Of a stretch of DNA of 64,000 bases, positions 26,491-34,828 are shown in pieces. Where the stretch lies: the NCBI GenBank assembly GCA_963757125.1, contig CAVWQP010000004.1, forward strand, positions 558,001-622,000, read 5' to 3'. Made by a program: the position numbers and the translations under genes. Every line of letters starts with the position of its first letter. The first letter of the stretch is position 1. Origin of the DNA: CAVVSD01 sp963757125 (GTDB lineage: Bacteria; Actinomycetota; Thermoleophilia; Solirubrobacterales; Solirubrobacteraceae). The notes below the pieces were generated by a model that saw only the letters and a program-made list of their open reading frames with translations, did no database searches and was not told where the DNA came from.

Positions 26491-27702
26491 TCAGCGGCGA
26501 CGCAGCGTGATCGCCCGGCTCGTGCCGGGGACGTGCGCGCCGCCGTCGCGCGCGACCACCGCGACGCGGTACGTCCGCGCCCGCGAGCCGCGGCGCACGG
26601 TGAAGCGGTAGCGCGACCGATCGCCCGACAGCGGGGTCGGCGTGGCGCGCCGCACGAGGATCCAGCGGCCCGTGGTGCTGCGCCGCTGCAGCGAGACGCG
26701 CCCCTTCGGCACCGCCGGCCACGTCGCGCCGGTGAGGCGGACGCGGCCGCCGCCCAACCCCTCGGTGCGCAGGCCGGCCTTGACCGCCACCGACGCGACG
26801 GTCAGCGCGCTCGTCACCGGGGCCGACGTGCGGGTCACCGCGCGCAGGCGCGTCGTCGCGTAGAGCGGCGGCACCTGCAGCGTGAAGTTGCCGCGGGAGT
26901 CCGTGGTCGTCGCCGCGACCTGGGAGAACGGCGCGGAGAACGGGAAGCCCTGACGTTCCAGCGCGACGGGCGTGCGGCCCGCGCCGCGCACCGTCCCGCG
27001 GATCGTGAGCCCTGTGCCCCACACCGGGCGCGTCGTGGACGGCGTCAGGGTGATCGCGGTCGCGACCCGCGGGGTCGTGAAGGCGCGGTCGGTGCTGCGC
27101 GTCACGCCCGCCGCGTTCGCCGCCACCACGCGGACGTGGTATCGGGTGTTCGCGCGCAGGCCGGCGATCCGCGTGGTCAGCGTGCGGGTCGCGGATCCCG
27201 CGCCCGCGGAGATCGGCGCCGTCGTCGACCCGTAGGACGTGCTGGTGCCGTACTCGAAGCGCATGTTCGTGACGAGGCCGCGTGGGTTCACGGACGCGAC
27301 GAGCGTCGCCGCGTCCCCCGTGACCGAGCGCGGCGCCCCGGCCGACGCCGACGGCGCCTGCGGGGTCGCGGTGGTCCGCAGCGTGCGGTCCGCGCCGCGC
27401 GAGACGCCCGCGGGGTTCGTCGCGACGACGCGGTAGTGGTAGGTCGTCGCGGCGGTCAGGCCCGTGAGCGGCACGCTGATCGTGACCGGGTCGTCCCCGG
27501 TCCCGGCGTCCTGCGCGGCGGTCTGCACGCCGTAGGACGAGGACGTCCCGTACTCGACCTGGTAGGTCGTCGGGCTGCCCTGCGGGTCGACGGTGCCTGC
27601 GACGACCGCGCCGCCGGAGGTGACCGAGCCGGCCGAGCCGGTCACGGCGACGGGCGCGGCGGCCTGAGCGATGACCGCGGTGATGAGGGCGGCGACGAGC
27701 AC
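26491..27702 (-). CDS. secreted surface protein with two fibronectin-III-like repeats
   Basis: The 403-residue protein has a short signal peptide (residues 1-15, ending VIAQAA) and two repeats of about 100 residues sharing a TxYxVEYGTSxSYG core and a GLTAATTYHYRVVATNPAG-type strand. A carboxypeptidase-like beta domain with DSRGNFTLQV and a basic C-terminal domain rich in Arg follow. The repeat form is common in surface proteins of high-GC actinobacteria and suggests cell-wall or matrix binding. GTG 27702 follows the fpg stop by five nt, so the gene is read with fpg, an odd pairing. No catalytic motif was seen. Confidence 0.75.
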   Translation of the reverse strand: MLVAALITAVIAQAAAPVAVTGSAGSVTSGGAVVAGTVDPQGSPTTYQVEYGTSSSYGVQTAAQDAGTGDDPVTISVPLTGLTAATTYHYRVVATNPAGVSRGADRTLRTTATPQAPSASAGAPRSVTGDAATLVASVNPRGLVTNMRFEYGTSTSYGSTTAPISAGAGSATRTLTTRIAGLRANTRYHVRVVAANAAGVTRSTDRAFTTPRVATAITLTPSTTRPVWGTGLTIRGTVRGAGRTPVALERQGFPFSAPFSQVAATTTDSRGNFTLQVPPLYATTRLRAVTRTSAPVTSALTVASVAVKAGLRTEGLGGGRVRLTGATWPAVPKGRVSLQRRSTTGRWILVRRATPTPLSGDRSRYRFTVRRGSRARTYRVAVVARDGGAHVPGTSRAITLRRR

Positions 27703-27707
27703 GTCGA

Positions 27708-28562
27708 CTACTTCAGCAGGCGCGAGAGCCGACGGTCCTTGAGCACACGTCCGCCCGTCTGCTCGTTCGGGCAGTAGCACATGACGTAGTCCTCGTAGTG
27801 GACCGCCTCGATCGTCGCGCCGCACCGGGGGCAGGACTCGCCGTTGCGGCGATGCACCTTCAGCGGCAGCGGGAGCTTGTCGGGGATCGGCAGCTTGACC
27901 TTCTCCTCGTACACCGCGAGGGCGTCGCCAAGCACCTGGACGGTCGCGGCGCGCAGCCGGGCGGCCTCGTCGTCGTCGAGGTCGTCGCCGCGCTTGAACG
28001 GCGAGAGCATCGCCGTCCACAGGATCTCGTCGACCCACGAGCGGCCGATGCCGGCGATGACGCGCTGATCGCGCAGCACGCCGTGCAGCGGGCGCGCGCC
28101 GCCGGGGCGCAGCAGCTCGGCGAAGTCCTCGGGCGGATCGGGCCAGGCCTCGGGGCCGAGCGTCGCGATGACCTCCTCGGACTCGAGCTCGTCGGCGCGC
28201 AGGAGCTTCACCCACGCTGCCTGCTTGGTCCCGAACTCGCGCAGCCGCAGCTCGCGGTCCTCGGGGAGCCGCACGAGGAACCGCGATGAACGGTCCTTCA
28301 TCGACGCGCGCTTGTCGAACAGCTGCAGCCGGCCTGCGCTCATGAGGTGCACGAGCACCACGAGCCCGTTGTCGACGGTGATCGTGAACTGCTTGCCGCG
28401 GCGCCCGATCCCGGTGATCGCGTGGCCCTCGATCGACTGCAGCGGAGGGTCGAACGTCTTGAGCACGTTGATGCCAGGGGTGCGCACCGATTCGATGACC
28501 TGCCCGCGCACCGCCTCGTCGAGGCGACGCGCCGTGATCTCGACCTCGGGGAGTTCCGGCAT
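27708..28562 (-). CDS. Fpg/Nei-family DNA glycosylase
   Basis: The 284-residue protein begins MPELPEVE, the family start in which Pro2 is the catalytic nucleophile and Glu3 an active acid. A conserved helix-two-turn-helix core includes RSWVDEILW. The C-terminal zinc finger has CPRC and then CYC followed by PNEQ, so the usual second CxxC pair is replaced by CxC. MutM/Nei proteins excise oxidised bases. ATG 28562 is required by chemistry and has TACCCT (minus strand) nine nt upstream; upstream in-frame codons are non-coding. The secreted-protein gene follows after 5 nt. Confidence 0.93.
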   Translation of the reverse strand: MPELPEVEITARRLDEAVRGQVIESVRTPGINVLKTFDPPLQSIEGHAITGIGRRGKQFTITVDNGLVVLVHLMSAGRLQLFDKRASMKDRSSRFLVRLPEDRELRLREFGTKQAAWVKLLRADELESEEVIATLGPEAWPDPPEDFAELLRPGGARPLHGVLRDQRVIAGIGRSWVDEILWTAMLSPFKRGDDLDDDEAARLRAATVQVLGDALAVYEEKVKLPIPDKLPLPLKVHRRNGESCPRCGATIEAVHYEDYVMCYCPNEQTGGRVLKDRRLSRLLK

Positions 28563-28571
28563 CGTGGTCAG

Positions 28572-28583
28572 AGGGTAGACCGT
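28572..28583. promoter_or_regulatory. overlapping divergent -10 elements of fpg and the flavoprotein gene
   Basis: On the minus strand TACCCT (28572-28577) ends nine nt before ATG 28562. On the plus strand TAGACCGT (28576-28583) ends seven nt before ATG 28591. Only 28 nt separate the starts, so the two polymerases compete for the same DNA. Confidence 0.45.
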
Positions 28584-28590
28584 CGCCCCC

Positions 28591-29946
28591 ATGCGCCTGG
28601 CGATCATCGGCGGGGACGCCGCGGGGATGAGTGCGGCCTCCGCCGCGAAGCGCCGCGACTCCGATCTGGACGTGGTCGCCTTCGAGCGCGGCCCCTACAC
28701 GTCGTACTCGGCGTGCGGCATCCCCTACTACGTCGGCGGCCTCTTCGACGACGCCGACCGCCTCGTCTCGCGCTCCCCGGAGGAGCATCGTCAGGCGGGC
28801 ATCGACATGCGCGTCCGCAGCGAGGTCCGCGCGATCGATCTCGACCGACGGGTCCTCACCGTCTTCGAGCGCTCCGAGCAGCGCGAGACCGAGGAGGGCT
28901 TCGACGAGCTCGTCATCGCGACCGGCGCGGTCGCCGTGCCGCCGCCCATCCCCGGGGCCGAGGCGGTCGAGACCGCGCGCACCGTCGACGCCGCGGAGCG
29001 CTTCCGCGCGGGCCTGGAGCGCGGCGGCGGCAAGGCGGTCGTGATCGGCGCCGGCTACATCGGGTTGGAGATGGCCGAGAACCTCGTCGACCGCGGGATG
29101 TCGGTCACCGTGATCGATCAGGCCGATCAGGTCATGCGGACGCTCGACCGCGACATGGCCGACCACGTGCAGGACGGCGCCGAGGCGCACGGCGTGCGCC
29201 TCCTCCTCTCGACGGAGATCGAGGAGATCGTGCTCGACGGCGCGGGGAAGCCCTGCAGCGTGCGCACGACCGAGGGCGAGCTGCCGGTCGACCACGTGAC
29301 GATCGGGACCGGCGCCCGCCCCGACGTGCGCCTCGCCGAGGAGGCGGGCCTGACGCTCGGGGACACCGGCGCGCTGCGCGTCGACGACCACCAGCGCTGC
29401 CCCGACGTCGACGGCGTGTACGCCGCCGGCGACTGCGTCGAGAGCCACCACCGCGTGCTCGACGCGCCCGCGAACATCCAGCTCGGCACGCACGCGAACA
29501 AGCAGGGGCGCATCGCGGGGGTCAACGCGACCGGCGGCGACGTCGCCTTCCCGGGCGTCGTCGGGACCGCCGTGTCGAAGGTGTGCAAGTACGAGGTCGC
29601 CCGCACCGGCATCACGGAGGCCGAGGCGAAGGACGCCGGCATCGAGGTGGTCAGCGCGATCATCAAGAGCTCGACGCGCGCGACCTACTACCCGGGCGCG
29701 GGCCCGATCTGGGTCAAGCTCGTCGCCGACCCGTCGACCGGGCGCGTCCTCGGCGGGCAGATCGTCGGCGTCGAGGGCGCGGCGAAGCGCATCGACGTCC
29801 TCGCCGCCTGCGTGTGGACGGGCGTGGCGGTCGACGAGCTCGCGCTCATGGACCTCTCCTACGCGCCGCCGTACAGCCCGGTGTACGACCCGTTGCTGGT
29901 GGCGGCTCGGGCGGCAGCGAAGGTGGTGGAGGGGGCTGAGGGCTGA
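28591..29946 (+). CDS. FAD-dependent pyridine nucleotide-disulfide oxidoreductase (CoA-disulfide reductase/NADH oxidase-like)
   Basis: The 451-residue flavoprotein has the FAD dinucleotide fold at IIGGDAAGMSAA (residues 5-16), a single redox cysteine at residue 42 in SACGIPYYVGG (the CoADR/Nox position), an NAD(P)H fold VVIGAGYIGLEMAENL (about 150-165), and GVYAAGDCVE for the second FAD contact. The C-terminal dimer domain ends with YAPPYSPVYDPL, typical of CoADR. It probably reduces CoA disulfide or oxygen. Start ATG 28591 is preceded by a -10 hexamer. It runs alone and converges on the MMPL gene. Confidence 0.9.
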   Translation: MRLAIIGGDAAGMSAASAAKRRDSDLDVVAFERGPYTSYSACGIPYYVGGLFDDADRLVSRSPEEHRQAGIDMRVRSEVRAIDLDRRVLTVFERSEQRETEEGFDELVIATGAVAVPPPIPGAEAVETARTVDAAERFRAGLERGGGKAVVIGAGYIGLEMAENLVDRGMSVTVIDQADQVMRTLDRDMADHVQDGAEAHGVRLLLSTEIEEIVLDGAGKPCSVRTTEGELPVDHVTIGTGARPDVRLAEEAGLTLGDTGALRVDDHQRCPDVDGVYAAGDCVESHHRVLDAPANIQLGTHANKQGRIAGVNATGGDVAFPGVVGTAVSKVCKYEVARTGITEAEAKDAGIEVVSAIIKSSTRATYYPGAGPIWVKLVADPSTGRVLGGQIVGVEGAAKRIDVLAACVWTGVAVDELALMDLSYAPPYSPVYDPLLVAARAAAKVVEGAEG

Positions 29947-29961
29947 GGGGCTGAGCCCCGC

Positions 29962-29994
29962 CCGGCGCGTTGGTCGAGGCTTCGACCGCGCCGG
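29962..29994. terminator. strong hairpin between convergent genes
   Basis: CCGGCGC (29962-29968) pairs with GCGCCGG (29988-29994), and inside it GGTCGA (29972-29977) pairs with TCGACC (29982-29987) around a GGCT loop; only GTT bulges out. The 13-bp compound stem lies in the 146-nt gap between the flavoprotein and MMPL stops. There is no U-tract, but it can terminate both converging transcripts. Confidence 0.5.
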
Positions 29995-30092
29995 ACGGTC
30001 ACCGAGGGCGAACGGGGTGTGGTCCGCGCCTCGGCGGTGCCGCGCGCTTGGCCGAGTCGGCGACCCACCCGGTGGGGGGCGGCGGCACGCTC

Positions 30093-32267
30093 CTACGCAG
30101 CCACCTTCTCCCGCTTGCTCACCCGCTCGGCGCGGTCGTCGTGACCGCCCTCGAGCGAGACGTTGGGCACCAGGCGGTCGAGCCAGCGCGGCATCCACCA
30201 CGCCTTGTCGCCGAGGATCGTCATGAGGGCGGGCGAGACGACCATGCGCACGATGAGGACGTCGATGAGGATCGCGACGCCCAGGCCGAGGCCGAACATC
30301 TTGATGATCACGTCGTTGCCGGACATGAACGCGAGGAACACCGACGCCATGATCAGACCGGCCACGAGGATCACCTTCGCGATCCGCGACAGGCCGTGCA
30401 CGACGCTCTCCTTCGCGGTGTCGCCCTCGAAGTACGCCTCCCTGATCCGCGACAGGAGGAAGACGTTGTAGTCCATCGAGAGCCCGAACAGGATCGCGAA
30501 CATCATGATCGGGACGAACGAGATGATCGGCGTGTCGCTGTCGACGCCGAGCAACGACGCGCCCCAGCCCCACTGGAACACCGCGACGATCACGCCGTAG
30601 GCGGCGCCGATCGACAGCAGGTTGAACACGGCGGAGGCCAGGGGCACCCAGATCGAGCGGAAGACCGCCATGAGCAGCAGGATCGACAGGCCGATGACGA
30701 TCGCGATGAACACCGGCAGGCGCGCGGAGATCTTGTTCGAGAAGTCCTCGAAGCCGGCAGTCTGCCCGCCGACGTAGACGTTGAGCCCGGCGCCCTTGGT
30801 CGCCGCCGGGATCGCGTCGCTGCGGAGCGTGTCGACCAGCGTGGAGGTGGCCGCGTCCTGCGGCGACGTCGTCGGCGTCACGGTCAGGATGGCCGCGTCG
30901 CCCGCCTTGTTGAGGCTCGCGGGCGCGACCGCGGCGACGCCCGGCGCCTTCTTCAGCTCGGCGCCGAGGGCGTCGAGCTTCGCCGTGTCGAGCTGCCCGC
31001 CGCCCTGGTTGTCGATCGCGAGCAGCAGCGGGCCGTTGAAGCCGGGGCCGAAGGCCGCCGAGAGCTCGTCGTACGCCGCGCGGCGCGTGTCGCCCTGCGG
31101 CGTGTTGCCATCGTCCGGCTGACCCAGGCGCATACTCGTGAACGGGATCGCCAGGATGATGAGCGTGAGGCCGCCGATCACAAGCGGCACGGCCGGGCGC
31201 CGCACGATGCGCCGGCCCCAGGCCTCGAAGCGCTCGGACTTCGCGACGTGCGCGGGGTCCTTGGGCTGCAGGCGCTTGGCAAGCGCGCCGGCGAAGATCG
31301 GCAGCACGGTGATCGAGGAGATCACCACGGCAGCCACCGCGATCGCTGAGCCGACGCCCATCTTGCCGATGAGTGGGATGCCGACCGCGAGCAGGCCCGC
31401 GATGGCGACCATGACGATGAGGCCCGCCGCGACGACGGAGGTGCCCGACGTGGCGTTCGCCCGCGCGGCCGCCTCCGGCGCGGAGTCACCGAGCGCCAAC
31501 TGCTCTCTGAATCTGCTGAAGATGAGCAACGCGTAGTCGATGCCGGCACCCAGGCCGAGCATCACCGCGATGGTGGTCGCGAAGTCCGGGATCCCGATCG
31601 GGCCCTTCACTGCCTGCAGGATCATCTGGCTCAGGACGACGCCCACGAGCGCCCCGACGAGCGTCACGAACATCGCCGCGAGCGACCGGAACAGGATCGT
31701 GAGGAGGACGATCGCGATGAAGACGCCCACCAGCTCTCCGATCGGCGCGTCCTGCTGGGCCGCGAGATCTGCGACCTCGCCGCGCGTCTCGACGTTGACC
31801 CCGTCGCCCTCACCAGCCTGGGCGGCCTTCTCGAACGCCTTGCCGTCCGCGGTCTCCATGTCGATCGACTGCTTGTCGAACTGGACCGTCGTGAAGGCCG
31901 TCCGCCCGTCCTTGGACACGGCCCCGCCCTCGGCCAGCGGATCGGGCACCGCGGACACGTCGGGCAGCTTCTGCAGCGCGGCGATCGATTTGGCCACCTG
32001 CGCCTTGTTGGCCGGATCGCTCAGCGTGCCCGAGTCCGTCGTGAAGACGACCTGGCTCTGCGCGCCGGCGGCAGACGGGAACTTCGTCTGCAGCAGGTCG
32101 ATCGCCTTCTGCGACTCGGTGCCGGGGATCGAGAAGTCCTGTGGAGCGCTGCCGCTCTGCGAGCCGATGATGGCCCCGACGACGACGATGGTGAGGACGA
32201 GCCCGGCGAGACCGCGCTTCCAGTGGGTGGCCAGCGAACGTGCGATGGCGGCGAGCAGCGATGACAT
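30093..32267 (-). CDS. MMPL-family (RND-type) transporter
   Basis: The 724-residue protein has two repeats of one helix, a large extracytoplasmic loop and five helices. Characteristic motifs are GLGAGIDYALLIFSRFREQ (first repeat) and GLSMDYNVFLLSRIREAY (second), with the MMPL proton-relay Asp in each. MMPL proteins export lipids, siderophores or drugs. ATG 32267 is chosen because TACGTT on the minus strand ends six nt upstream; an in-frame ATG at 32291 lies beyond it. It diverges from a TetR gene with 58 nt between the starts, the usual pump/repressor arrangement. Substrate unknown. Confidence 0.92.
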   Translation of the reverse strand: MSSLLAAIARSLATHWKRGLAGLVLTIVVVGAIIGSQSGSAPQDFSIPGTESQKAIDLLQTKFPSAAGAQSQVVFTTDSGTLSDPANKAQVAKSIAALQKLPDVSAVPDPLAEGGAVSKDGRTAFTTVQFDKQSIDMETADGKAFEKAAQAGEGDGVNVETRGEVADLAAQQDAPIGELVGVFIAIVLLTILFRSLAAMFVTLVGALVGVVLSQMILQAVKGPIGIPDFATTIAVMLGLGAGIDYALLIFSRFREQLALGDSAPEAAARANATSGTSVVAAGLIVMVAIAGLLAVGIPLIGKMGVGSAIAVAAVVISSITVLPIFAGALAKRLQPKDPAHVAKSERFEAWGRRIVRRPAVPLVIGGLTLIILAIPFTSMRLGQPDDGNTPQGDTRRAAYDELSAAFGPGFNGPLLLAIDNQGGGQLDTAKLDALGAELKKAPGVAAVAPASLNKAGDAAILTVTPTTSPQDAATSTLVDTLRSDAIPAATKGAGLNVYVGGQTAGFEDFSNKISARLPVFIAIVIGLSILLLMAVFRSIWVPLASAVFNLLSIGAAYGVIVAVFQWGWGASLLGVDSDTPIISFVPIMMFAILFGLSMDYNVFLLSRIREAYFEGDTAKESVVHGLSRIAKVILVAGLIMASVFLAFMSGNDVIIKMFGLGLGVAILIDVLIVRMVVSPALMTILGDKAWWMPRWLDRLVPNVSLEGGHDDRAERVSKREKVAA

Positions 32268-32273
32268 CCAGCG

Positions 32274-32319
32274 AACGTACCACGGGTGCAAACTTGCGCT
32301 GATTGCAATTCGTTAATGT
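32274..32319. promoter_or_regulatory. divergent MMPL/TetR promoter with AT-rich operator candidate
   Basis: The minus-strand TACGTT (32274-32279) serves the pump and the plus-strand TAATGT (32314-32319) serves TetR. Between them lies TTGCGCTGATTGCAA, whose TTGC and GCAA arms form an inverted repeat, within a patch clearly poorer in GC than the window average. This is the expected place for TetR self-regulation. Confidence 0.5.
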
Positions 32320-32325
32320 GTGGAC

Positions 32326-32955
32326 ATGAGCGGAGCGGAGGGGCTGCGCGAGCGCAAGAAGCAGCGCACGCGGCAGACGATCGCAAGAGTCGCGTTGGAC
32401 CTGTTCGCCGAGAACGGGTTCCACGGCACGACCATCAAGCAGGTCGCGGAGGCGGCCGACGTCGCGCCGCGGACCGTGTCCGGCTACTTCCCGAGCAAGG
32501 AGGAGCTGGTCTTCCCCGACCACGACGTCGTGTTCGGGGAGCTCGAACGGCGCCTCACCCAGCGTCTCCCGGAGGAGACCACGGCGGCCGCGCTGCGCGC
32601 GTGGATCGGCTGGCTGCTGCAGGAGATCGAGGACACCGACCACGAGGAGCTGCGTCGGCGACGGGAGGTCGTCGAGTCCGACCCGGCCCTGCGCACGTTC
32701 GAGCGCGGGCTGCAGGAGCGGGCGGAGCGGACCATCGCGGCCGCGGCGGCCGTCGATCTCGGTCTGGACCCGGACGACCTGCTGCCGCACATGGTCGCCG
32801 CGGCGACGATCGCGGCGCTCGACGCGCTCGGCACCGTCATGAAGTCGACCCCGCAGGCGGACTTCCGCGAGGTCGGTCTCGCGCTCGCCGACCGGGCGAT
32901 GGTCTTCGTCGGCGGCGGCGTCGAGGCGCTCGCCGCCGACGTCCGCAGTCCCTAG
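32326..32955 (+). CDS. TetR-family transcriptional regulator
   Basis: The 209-residue regulator has a TetR helix-turn-helix at about residues 10-55 (RQTIARVALDLFAENGFHG, TIKQVAEAADVAPRTVSGYF) and a ligand-binding C-terminal domain. ATG 32326 is preferred to GTG 32320 because TAATGT ends exactly six nt before it. The divergent MMPL pump is the probable target, repressed until the pumped compound binds. Its stop overlaps the convergent hydrolase stop by 4 nt. Confidence 0.92.
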   Translation: MSGAEGLRERKKQRTRQTIARVALDLFAENGFHGTTIKQVAEAADVAPRTVSGYFPSKEELVFPDHDVVFGELERRLTQRLPEETTAAALRAWIGWLLQEIEDTDHEELRRRREVVESDPALRTFERGLQERAERTIAAAAAVDLGLDPDDLLPHMVAAATIAALDALGTVMKSTPQADFREVGLALADRAMVFVGGGVEALAADVRSP

Positions 32956-33809
32956 CCGCCGAGGAACTCCCGGAGGGCCGCGATCGTCGCCTCGGGCGCG
33001 TCCTCGGGGATGTGGTGCCCGGACTCGATCGCGCTGCCGCGCACGTCGACCGCCCACTCGCGCCAGACGCTCAGCACGTCGAGCCGCGCGACGGAGCCCG
33101 TCGTGCCCCAGAGCGCGAGGAGGGGACACGTGATCCGGCGATGGCCCTTGTCGGCCTCGTCGAGCTCGCGGTCGAACGTCGCGCCCGCGCGGTAGTCCTC
33201 GCAGATCGTGTGGATCACGGCCGGGTCGCGCAGCGCGGTCTGGTACTCGGCCAGCGCCTCGGGATGGAACGCGTCCTCGCGACCGCGGAAGTAGAAGCCC
33301 TCGGGGTCGCCCGCCAGCAGGCGCTCGGGCAGGTCGTACGGCTGCGGGAGGAAGAACCAGTGCCACATCGCGAGCGCCTGGGCCCGCGTCGTGCGGGCGT
33401 ACATCTCCGACGTCGGGATGACGTCGAGGATCGCGACCCGCGTCACGTTGCCTGGGTGGTCGAGGGCGAGCCGGTAGGACACGCGCGCGCCGCGGTCATG
33501 GCCTGCGAGGTCGAAGCTGTCGAACCCCAGCTCGGCCATGACGGCGACCATGTCGCGCGCCATCGCGCGCTTGGAGTACGGCTCGTGGTCCTCGGTCGTC
33601 TCCGGCTTCGACGACGCGCCGTAGCCACGGAGATCCGGCACGACCACCGTCCGGTCCTCCGCCAGCGCGGGCGCGACCGCGTGCCACATCGCGCCGGTCT
33701 GCGGGTAGCCGTGCAGCAGGAGCAGGGGCGGCCCGTCGCCGGCGACGCGCGTGTGGATCGTCGCCTCGCCGGTGTCGATGTCCTTCGCTTCGAAGCCCTC
33801 GAAGATCAC
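32952..33809 (-). CDS. fluoroacetate/haloacetate-dehalogenase-like alpha/beta hydrolase
   Basis: Haloacid dehalogenases of this type displace halide through an Asp ester. The 285-residue protein has LLLLHGYPQT (oxyanion side), the nucleophile elbow AGHDRGARV with Asp105 and the carboxylate-binding Arg106 and Arg109, an Asp129, a MWHWFF cap with His150-Trp151 (the halide-binding pair of FAcD), and GHHIPEDAPE with the late catalytic His near residue 267. All catalytic residues of fluoroacetate dehalogenase seem present, although epoxide hydrolase activity is possible. GTG 33809 overlaps the upstream amidohydrolase's stop (GTGA). It is the last gene of the catabolic operon, which hints at a haloacid or ester in the pathway. 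Confidence 0.85.
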   Translation of the reverse strand: MIFEGFEAKDIDTGEATIHTRVAGDGPPLLLLHGYPQTGAMWHAVAPALAEDRTVVVPDLRGYGASSKPETTEDHEPYSKRAMARDMVAVMAELGFDSFDLAGHDRGARVSYRLALDHPGNVTRVAILDVIPTSEMYARTTRAQALAMWHWFFLPQPYDLPERLLAGDPEGFYFRGREDAFHPEALAEYQTALRDPAVIHTICEDYRAGATFDRELDEADKGHRRITCPLLALWGTTGSVARLDVLSVWREWAVDVRGSAIESGHHIPEDAPEATIAALREFLGG

Positions 33810-34828
33810 AGTCCGTAGAGCGTGGAGGCGTTGCCGGACAGGATCGCCTGCCGCGCGTCGTCGCCGAGCACCTCGAGCAGCGGCTCCACCGTGCCGCCGT
33901 GGCGGTGCGGGTGGTCGCTCGCGTACATGAGCAGGTCGGCGACCGGCATGAGATCGGGGATCCTCGCCAGCACCGCGGGGTCGGCCGGCAGCGCGGCGGG
34001 CGCCGTCGAGAAGCGCATGCTCCGCAGCACGTAGGCCGACGGGCGCTCCTTGACCCACGGCACCTCGCGCCACACGCCCTTCCAGTCCTTGTCGAACCGC
34101 CAGAGCAGGAACGGCAGCCACGTGAAGCCGCACTCGAGCATCGCGACCTTGAGCTCCGGCGCGCGCTCGAAGCAGCCCTCGCTCACGAGGCTCGTGACGT
34201 GGGCCTGGGCGACGATCTGCGAGTTCGCCGAGTAGTCCTCGAGGTAGGAGGTCGTGAAGCCGCTCGTCGTCGGCGCGTTGCCGACCCGGCCCCAGGCGTG
34301 CAGACCCAGGGCGAGCCCGTGCTGGACCGCGGCGTCGTGCATGCGGTGGAAGCGCTTGTTGCCCCACGGCGCCTCGCTGCGGATCGGCAGCAGCACCTGC
34401 ACGAACCCCGGATGCGGGCCGAGCCGTTCGATCTCCGCGACCGCGGCGTCGGGATCGAGCGTCGGGACGAGGAGGCTCGCCCGCAGGCGCGGGTCGCGCT
34501 CGAGGAACTCCGTCCGCAGCCAGTCGTTGACGCCGCTGCAGAGCGCGGCCTCGTAGTAGACGTTGTGGCTGGAGTCGAAGGGCGTCACGCAGTTGAGCAC
34601 CGCGGTCCGGTCGTCGCCCAGGCCGGCACGCAGCTCCTCGTGTGTCGACGGCATCGGCGCAGACCCGAATGCCACGGGCGGGTACATCCCGTTCATCGTC
34701 GGCGACAGCCGCAGCTCGGCGTTGGCGACGTAGTCGGCCCAGTAGGGCTCCATGTGCGCGAGCAGCGGCTCGACGGTCTGCGGGGCGACGTGGACGTCGA
34801 CGTCGACCACCTGGGTCGCGACGGTCAT
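33806..34828 (-). CDS. amidohydrolase-2 family protein, copy A1
   Basis: The 340-residue protein belongs to the metal-dependent amidohydrolase-2 group (ACMSD/resorcylate-decarboxylase-like). It has D11-x-H13 in VDVDVHVAP, a His in LGLHAWGR, WRFDKDWKGVWREVPWVKERP (also found in copy A2), and the metal Asp in YASDHPHRHGG. Members of the family hydrolyse C-N bonds or decarboxylate aromatic acids. It overlaps both neighbours by 4 nt. It is clearly paralogous to the gene at 36425-37456, whereas the partner B-type genes belong to another subgroup. Substrate unknown. Confidence 0.86.
   Translation of the reverse strand: MTVATQVVDVDVHVAPQTVEPLLAHMEPYWADYVANAELRLSPTMNGMYPPVAFGSAPMPSTHEELRAGLGDDRTAVLNCVTPFDSSHNVYYEAALCSGVNDWLRTEFLERDPRLRASLLVPTLDPDAAVAEIERLGPHPGFVQVLLPIRSEAPWGNKRFHRMHDAAVQHGLALGLHAWGRVGNAPTTSGFTTSYLEDYSANSQIVAQAHVTSLVSEGCFERAPELKVAMLECGFTWLPFLLWRFDKDWKGVWREVPWVKERPSAYVLRSMRFSTAPAALPADPAVLARIPDLMPVADLLMYASDHPHRHGGTVEPLLEVLGDDARQAILSGNASTLYGL

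Noticed and set aside
26491..30573. A 1360-codon minus-strand open frame
   Set aside because: It runs antisense through the flavoprotein gene and through fpg in a wrong frame; only the last 403 codons are a credible secreted protein.
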